A stretch of 5,204 nt of DNA from Fidelibacterota bacterium UBA7303 (GTDB taxonomy: Bacteria; Fidelibacterota; Marinisomatia; Marinisomatales; UBA1611), in NCBI GenBank assembly GCA_002471805.1, contig DKQR01000107.1, positions 1 to 5,204 on the forward strand, in the 5' to 3' direction. This document shows, one piece after another, positions 5,133 through 5,204 of this stretch (position 1 is its first letter; each line of letters begins with the position of its first letter). The notes beneath the pieces were generated by a model. That model made no database searches and was not told the DNA's origin. It worked only from the letters and a program-made list of their open reading frames with translations. A program made the translations under genes and the position numbers.

Positions 5133-5204
5133 ATGAAATTCAAGTACCAGAATGATAAAATTCGAGTGCTTTGTGAAAAGGGAATAATATCCCAGCCCCT
5201 TTTT
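5133..5204 (+). CDS. Start of an unrecognised gene, cut by the right window edge
   Basis: Twenty-four codons from the ATG at 5133 remain open to the edge, beginning MKFKYQNDKIRVLCEKG. An in-frame TAA at 5121-5123 rules out any start further upstream. AGGAG (5113-5117) overlaps the stop of the previous gene but is 15 nt from this ATG, which is long for a ribosome binding site. Same strand and 18-bp spacing suggest co-transcription with the small basic-protein gene. Too little protein is visible to name it. Confidence 0.5.
   Translation, partial: MKFKYQNDKIRVLCEKGIISQPLF

Overview
The window looks like chromosomal DNA of a Gram-negative-type, environmental (probably aquatic) bacterium. The evidence is a lipoprotein with a cohesin-type domain and an Asn-Pro-Leu-Asp motif behind its lipobox, followed by a secreted LamG / repeat / Ig-like protein. 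I associate this style of protein with the FCB superphylum, especially Neomarinimicrobiota (Marinimicrobia). That placement is inference from protein style; there is no rRNA or other marker gene here. Base composition is mixed: the noncoding DNA is AT-rich, the metal-transporter gene and the 3' part of the LamG gene are GC-richer.

Layout. (1) 1-2621, minus strand: a two-gene unit. A short cohesin-domain lipoprotein (2079-2621, GTG start) overlaps by 11 bp the start of a large secreted protein (1-2089) that runs off the left edge after 696 codons. The large protein has a signal peptide, a LamG-type domain, seven tandem repeats of about 50 residues (a likely seven-bladed beta-propeller) and the start of an Ig-like domain. 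(2) 2622-2861: a divergent intergenic region with A/T palindromes. (3) 2862-3491, plus strand: a short cation diffusion facilitator-type metal transporter with an altered metal site and a Cys-rich N-terminus. (4) 3492-3734: a convergent intergenic region with one strong hairpin. (5) 3735-4301, minus strand: a hemerythrin (HHE) domain protein with all expected iron ligands. (6) 4302-4889: a 588-bp noncoding stretch containing an 11-bp perfect inverted repeat, a GC-richer island and a cluster of A/T dyads next to a possible promoter. (7) 4890-5114, plus strand: a 74-residue basic protein of unknown function with an excellent ribosome binding site, followed at 5133 by the start of another unrecognised gene cut by the right edge.

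Functionally, the left unit probably makes a cell-surface or extracellular adhesion/recognition pair. The transporter and the hemerythrin protein are separately transcribed genes for metal handling and for O2, NO or iron sensing or protection. The right end starts a new rightward unit of unknown role. I see no CRISPR array, tRNA, rRNA, complete insertion sequence or recognisable defence system. The least explained parts are the 4302-4889 region with the two small genes it leads into, and the propeller protein.
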